A stretch of DNA of 9,436 nucleotides from Caulobacteraceae bacterium (GTDB lineage Bacteria; Pseudomonadota; Alphaproteobacteria; Caulobacterales; Caulobacteraceae): positions 1 to 9,436 of the forward strand of contig CANGEH010000062.1 of assembly GCA_947452665.1 (NCBI GenBank). Direction: 5' to 3'. The notes under the pieces were generated by a model. The model searched no databases, was not told the DNA's origin, and saw nothing but the letters and a program-made list of their open reading frames with translations. Positions 7,083-9,436 of the stretch are shown one piece after another; the stretch's first letter is position 1; the number at the start of each line of letters is the position of its first letter. A program made the position numbers and the translations under genes.

Positions 7083-7113
7083 AAACGGGGGCCCTCAAAA
7101 AGGACCCCCGTTT
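7083..7113. terminator. Intergenic terminator between convergent ispE and amtB, stronger for amtB
   Basis: AAACGGGGG (7083-7091) pairs perfectly with CCCCCGTTT (7105-7113). After one C/A mismatch there are two further C-G pairs and a seven-base loop TCAAAAA. Read on the minus strand, as for amtB, the stem runs into five consecutive T (complement of 7085-7081), the form of a rho-independent terminator, 24 bases past the amtB stop. Read on the plus strand, as for ispE, only TTT then CGC follows, so it should be weaker in that direction. Confidence 0.8.
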
Positions 7114-7137
7114 CGCATTCTAGCCCTAGGTTAGGAC

Positions 7138-8556
7138 CTAGTGCATGGCCTCGCCGTGCAGGGCGCTATCGAGACCCTCGACCTCACCTTCTTCGGAGAC
7201 ACGCAGGCCAACCGTATACTTACAGATCATCAAGATGATGAAGGTGGCCAGGCCAGACCAGACAATGGTCGCGCCGACACCGATGGCCTGTTTCATCACG
7301 CTGGCACCATCGCCAAGGCCATTGATCGCCTTGTCGGCCAACAAACCGGTCAGGAGGGCACCGATAATGCCGCCAATGCCGTGTACGCCGAACGCATCAA
7401 GGCTGTCATCATACTTGAAGATCTTCTTGACCCATACCGCGCCGACATAGCAGCCCGCGCCAGCCACCAGACCAATAATCAAGGCCCCTTGTGGGTTCAC
7501 AAAGCCCGCCGCTGGCGTAATGGCGACTAGGCCGGCAACTGCGCCAGAGGCAAGGCCAAGCATGCCAGGCTTCTTGCGCTCAACCCATTCTACAACCATC
7601 CAGGCGATGGCAGCGGCCGCAGTGGCAACCTGGGTATTGAGCATGGCGGCCGAAGCAATGCCGTCAGCAGCCCATTCGGAACCGGCATTAAAGCCAAACC
7701 AGCCCACCCACAGCAGGGACGCACCGATCATTGTATAGACCAGATTGTGCGGTGCCATGTTTTCGGTGCCATAGCCCTTGCGCTTGCCCAGAACCAGGGC
7801 ACAGACCAGACCGGCAATACCGGCATTGATGTGCACCACGGTACCGCCGGCAAAATCCAGAACGCCCAGCTTGGACAGGAAGCCGCCGCCCCAGACCCAG
7901 TGACAAATGGGGGCATAAACAAATACTGACCAAAGGGTCGTGAACAGAAGCAGGGCCGAGAATTTCAGACGCTCAGCAAACGCACCCGCAATCAGGGCTG
8001 GGGTAATGATGGCAAAGGTCATCTGATAGGTGATCCAGAGCATTTCTGGCAGACCCTTGGCGGCGCTATAGGCGGTATCAACCCGCACGCCTTCTAGGAA
8101 GAAGGATTTAAAGCTGCCTATATAGGCCTGAAGGCCTGGATCATCATTGAAGCCAAAGGACAGGCTATAGGTGCCGATCATCCAGATCACCGTCACCAGG
8201 GCGGTGATGGCAAAGGACTGGGCAACCGTCGCAATGACGTTCTTTTTGCGCACCATGCCGCCGTAAAACAGGGCAAGGCCCGGAATGGTCATCAAGAGCA
8301 CAAGGGCCGTCGAGGTCAGGATCCAGGCCGCATCACCACTATTGAGTTCCAGGGCAACCTGGTGCGGCAAGAAGGTCGGGGCAGGGGCTGCTGCCTCTGC
8401 GGCGGCGGGCGCTGCTGCTGGCGCATCCGCTGCCGGGGCCGAGGAAGCGGCAGGCGCCATATCCTGGGCGTGGGCCGTGGCGGCGCTAAGCCCGCCGGTC
8501 ATAAGGGCTGCGGCGAGGAGTGCGCCTGCCAGCCGTTTCATGGGTGTCCAAGTCAT
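7138..8556 (-). CDS. amtB: Ammonium transporter AmtB
   Basis: A trimeric inner-membrane channel importing ammonium as NH3/NH4+. The 472-residue precursor starts with a Sec signal peptide (MKRLAGALLAAALMTGGLSA, probable cleavage after AHA at 28-30). An unusually long Ala/Pro linker (33-60) precedes the eleven-helix core (about 72-450). Core residues align with E. coli AmtB: Phe181 and Phe289 with the Phe gate 107/215, Trp222 with Trp148, Asp234 with Asp160, the twin pore histidines His242 and His392 with 168/318, and Ser293 with Ser219. The C-terminal tail (VSEEGEVEGLDSALHGEA) is the region known to communicate with GlnK. ATG 8556 has AGGGG (8566-8570) nine bases upstream; ATG 8541 is the alternative. 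It is second in the glnK-amtB operon, 24 bases after glnK, so it should share that gene's nitrogen control. Confidence 0.97.
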   Translation of the reverse strand: MTWTPMKRLAGALLAAALMTGGLSAATAHAQDMAPAASSAPAADAPAAAPAAAEAAAPAPTFLPHQVALELNSGDAAWILTSTALVLLMTIPGLALFYGGMVRKKNVIATVAQSFAITALVTVIWMIGTYSLSFGFNDDPGLQAYIGSFKSFFLEGVRVDTAYSAAKGLPEMLWITYQMTFAIITPALIAGAFAERLKFSALLLFTTLWSVFVYAPICHWVWGGGFLSKLGVLDFAGGTVVHINAGIAGLVCALVLGKRKGYGTENMAPHNLVYTMIGASLLWVGWFGFNAGSEWAADGIASAAMLNTQVATAAAAIAWMVVEWVERKKPGMLGLASGAVAGLVAITPAAGFVNPQGALIIGLVAGAGCYVGAVWVKKIFKYDDSLDAFGVHGIGGIIGALLTGLLADKAINGLGDGASVMKQAIGVGATIVWSGLATFIILMICKYTVGLRVSEEGEVEGLDSALHGEAMH

Positions 8557-8580
8557 TTAGAAAATCCCCTATGTCTGTTC

Positions 8581-8919
8581 TTAAAGGGCCGAAGAGCCGG
8601 TTTCGCCGGTACGAATCCGCACCGCTTCTTCCAGGCCCAATACGAAAATCTTGCCGTCACCGATCTTGCCCGTGCCAGCAACCGACTTGATCGCCTCAAT
8701 CGCACCGGCAACGGCGCCATCATCAACAGCGGCCTCAAGCTTGACCTTGGGCACGAAATTGACCTGGTATTCAGCGCCTCGATAAATCTCGGTCTGACCC
8801 TTCTGACGGCCATAACCCTTGACCTCGGAAACCGTCAGGCCCTCCACCCCAGCCTTGACAAGGGCTTCACGCACCTCGTCGAGCTTGAACGGTTTAATGA
8901 TCGCAATGATTAGTTTCAT
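8581..8919 (-). CDS. glnK: PII nitrogen regulatory protein GlnK
   Basis: A trimeric PII signal protein that senses 2-oxoglutarate and ATP/ADP and blocks AmtB when nitrogen is plentiful. The 112-residue product is full length: MKLIIAIIKPFKLDEVREAL at 1-20, conserved Gln39, T-loop about 37-55 with the uridylylation site Tyr51 (RGAEYQVNF), B-loop GTGKIGDGK at 82-90, and C-loop Arg101/Arg103 ahead of RTGETGSSAL. Linkage to amtB favours GlnK over GlnB. ATG 8919 is chosen because the PII N-terminus is invariant there and GGGG (8930-8933) lies ten bases upstream; the frame stays open upstream but that extension has no PII similarity. In this group transcription often depends on NtrC and sigma-54, but I found no convincing -24/-12 pair upstream. 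Confidence 0.97.
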   Translation of the reverse strand: MKLIIAIIKPFKLDEVREALVKAGVEGLTVSEVKGYGRQKGQTEIYRGAEYQVNFVPKVKLEAAVDDGAVAGAIEAIKSVAGTGKIGDGKIFVLGLEEAVRIRTGETGSSAL

Positions 8920-9160
8920 TCGGTCTTTTCCCCTGTATCTGCCAGTTAACGCTCGGACCCGTGGGCACGACTTGTTCGGACGCTTGCAGCCTCGCAAACA
9001 CCTTGTCCTGCCCATAAGGCTGCATGTCCTGCGTGGGACTTGAAGCACCGGTGGGAAAATACGCCCAAATTTTGAGCCGCACTGCGTAAATGATCATATT
9101 TTGTGCAAATTGGGCTGTGGGTGATCGAAACTTGGGCGGCCGTTTTCAGGAAAAGGCTCG

Positions 9161-9194
9161 GGAATTGATGCGTCTGCTGCGGAATTGATCAATT
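9161..9194. repeat. GGAATTGAT direct repeat and AATTGATCAATT palindrome
   Basis: GGAATTGAT occurs at 9161-9169 and again at 9181-9189, starts exactly 20 bases apart, about two helical turns. The second copy runs into a perfect 12-bp palindrome, AATTGATCAATT (9183-9194), which covers the -35 of the glyQ promoter candidate. The placement would suit a regulator bound on one DNA face, but no protein can be named and chance remains possible. Confidence 0.45.
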
Positions 9195-9214
9195 TCAAGA
9201 CTTTTCACTAGAAT
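9185..9214 (+). promoter_or_regulatory. Candidate sigma-70 promoter for glyQ
   Basis: TTGATC (9185-9190) agrees with TTGACA at four positions. TAGAAT (9209-9214) agrees with TATAAT at five, with an 18-bp spacer. Transcription would begin near 9221 and give a leader of about 140 bases before ATG 9363. It is the best plus-strand promoter match I see in this intergenic region. Confidence 0.5.
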
Positions 9215-9249
9215 TAAAGCGGCTGGCCGCCAATCGCCCGATAGGCTTG

Positions 9250-9280
9250 CCCATGCGCGGTGAAGATTCTCGCGCATGGG
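9250..9280 (+). other. 10-bp-stem hairpin in the glyQ leader
   Basis: CCCATGCGCG (9250-9259) and CGCGCATGGG (9271-9280) are perfect reverse complements around an 11-base loop, GTGAAGATTCT. No T-run follows; the next bases are TGGGTTTGTG. It falls at about +30 to +60 of the predicted glyQ transcript. A second, weaker pairing, AGGCGC (9298-9303) with GCGCCT (9321-9326), competes with a local GCGC pairing (9300-9303 with 9309-9312). I could not match this to a T-box or a glycine riboswitch. Confidence 0.55.
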
Positions 9281-9362
9281 TGGGTTTGTGGGGGTAGAGG
9301 CGCTTGATGCGCTAGGCCGCGCGCCTTATGGTCCGCCGACTTTTTTGAAGGTTTTGTTGCCC

Positions 9363-9436
9363 ATGGCCGACTCTGTCGCAACCGCATCTGCATCCAAGCC
9401 TAGCCAGGGTCTGTCGTTTCAGAACCTGATCTTGAC
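9363..9436 (+). CDS. glyQ: Glycyl-tRNA synthetase alpha subunit (start only, cut by window end)
   Basis: Only 24 complete codons are visible, beginning MADSVATASASKPSQG and continuing LSFQNLIL. The last part matches the start of the bacterial GlyQ core (SFQ-[ND]-LILTLQ), the catalytic subunit of the alpha2-beta2 glycyl-tRNA synthetase; the 16 residues before it are a short Ala/Ser-rich extension. The start is ATG 9363, with GAAGG (9347-9351) eleven bases upstream, a slightly long spacing. glyS would be expected downstream, outside the window. The call rests on a short but distinctive stretch, so it is probable rather than certain. Confidence 0.75.
   Translation, partial: MADSVATASASKPSQGLSFQNLIL

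Larger units (their letters stand above)
8920..9362. other. 443-bp intergenic region between divergent glnK and glyQ
   Basis: No gene is supported here; the open frames are extensions or shadows without recognisable protein character. The glnK side (8920-9120) is AT-richer around 9060-9115. On the minus strand it has a -10-like TATGAT (9093-9098) but no matching -35, and the sigma-54 look-alikes have the wrong GG-to-GC spacing. The palindrome CACCGGTG occurs at 9047-9054. The glyQ side holds a promoter candidate (9185-9214), a repeated GGAATTGAT and a 10-bp-stem hairpin (9250-9280), listed separately. Confidence 0.6.

Noticed and set aside
7126..7141. Small inverted repeat CTAGGT-TAGG-ACCTAG across the amtB stop codon
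   Set aside because: A six-base stem overlapping the stop, adjacent to a far better terminator hairpin; probably chance.
9047..9054. CACCGGTG as an NtrC site
   Set aside because: NtrC sites have half-sites GCAC and GTGC separated by a spacer of several bases; here the halves are adjacent.
8941..9110. Sigma-54 promoter for glnK on the minus strand
   Set aside because: Look-alikes such as AGGACAAGGTGTTTGC (about 8993-9008) and the TTTGCA near 9104-9109 lack the GG-N10-GC spacing or the GG itself, so none can be supported.
9341..9346. T6 run before glyQ as an intrinsic terminator tail
   Set aside because: Only a three-pair GTC/GAC stem precedes it directly; no stable hairpin abuts it.

Overview
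The window looks like a chromosomal segment of an alphaproteobacterium. The signs are the gene families (ETF-ubiquinone oxidoreductase, an alphaproteobacterial-style TPR lipoprotein next to ispE, glnK-amtB, and a separate-subunit glycyl-tRNA synthetase), moderately high GC with G/C-ending codons, and 'FEGC'-type family-4 uracil-DNA glycosylase architecture. I cannot place it below class level.

Layout, left to right. (1) The 3' part of cysA on + (2-892), whose N-terminus lies off the window. (2) A two-gene type II toxin-antitoxin module on + (948-1647): a RelE/HigB-like toxin, then an XRE/HigA-like antitoxin whose start is set by a GAGG box. A perfect 17-bp palindrome (923-939) in front of it is the obvious operator. 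(3) A divergent uracil-DNA-glycosylase-like gene on - (1644-2420) that meets the antitoxin tail to tail, the two stop codons sharing one CTAG. (4) A + strand run: ETF-QO (2640-4313), a GC-rich hairpin, a TPR lipoprotein (4376-6181) and ispE (6178-7071), the last two overlapping by GTGA. (5) A hairpin at 7083-7113 between convergent ispE and amtB. (6) A - strand nitrogen operon glnK-amtB (8919 down to 7138). (7) A 443-bp intergenic region with a good promoter candidate and a 10-bp-stem hairpin, leading into the first 24 codons of glyQ on + (9363 to the window end).

Functionally this is mostly housekeeping: sulfate uptake, electron entry from ETF to ubiquinone, an MEP-pathway isoprenoid kinase, PII-controlled ammonium uptake and tRNA charging. 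The only accessory-looking insertion is the toxin-antitoxin pair between cysA and the glycosylase-like gene. I see no CRISPR array, insertion sequence, prophage, tRNA or rRNA. I do not find a clearly new biological system. The items most worth a second look are the glycosylase paralogue with altered active-site motifs, the toxin-antitoxin operator layout, and the structured glyQ leader.
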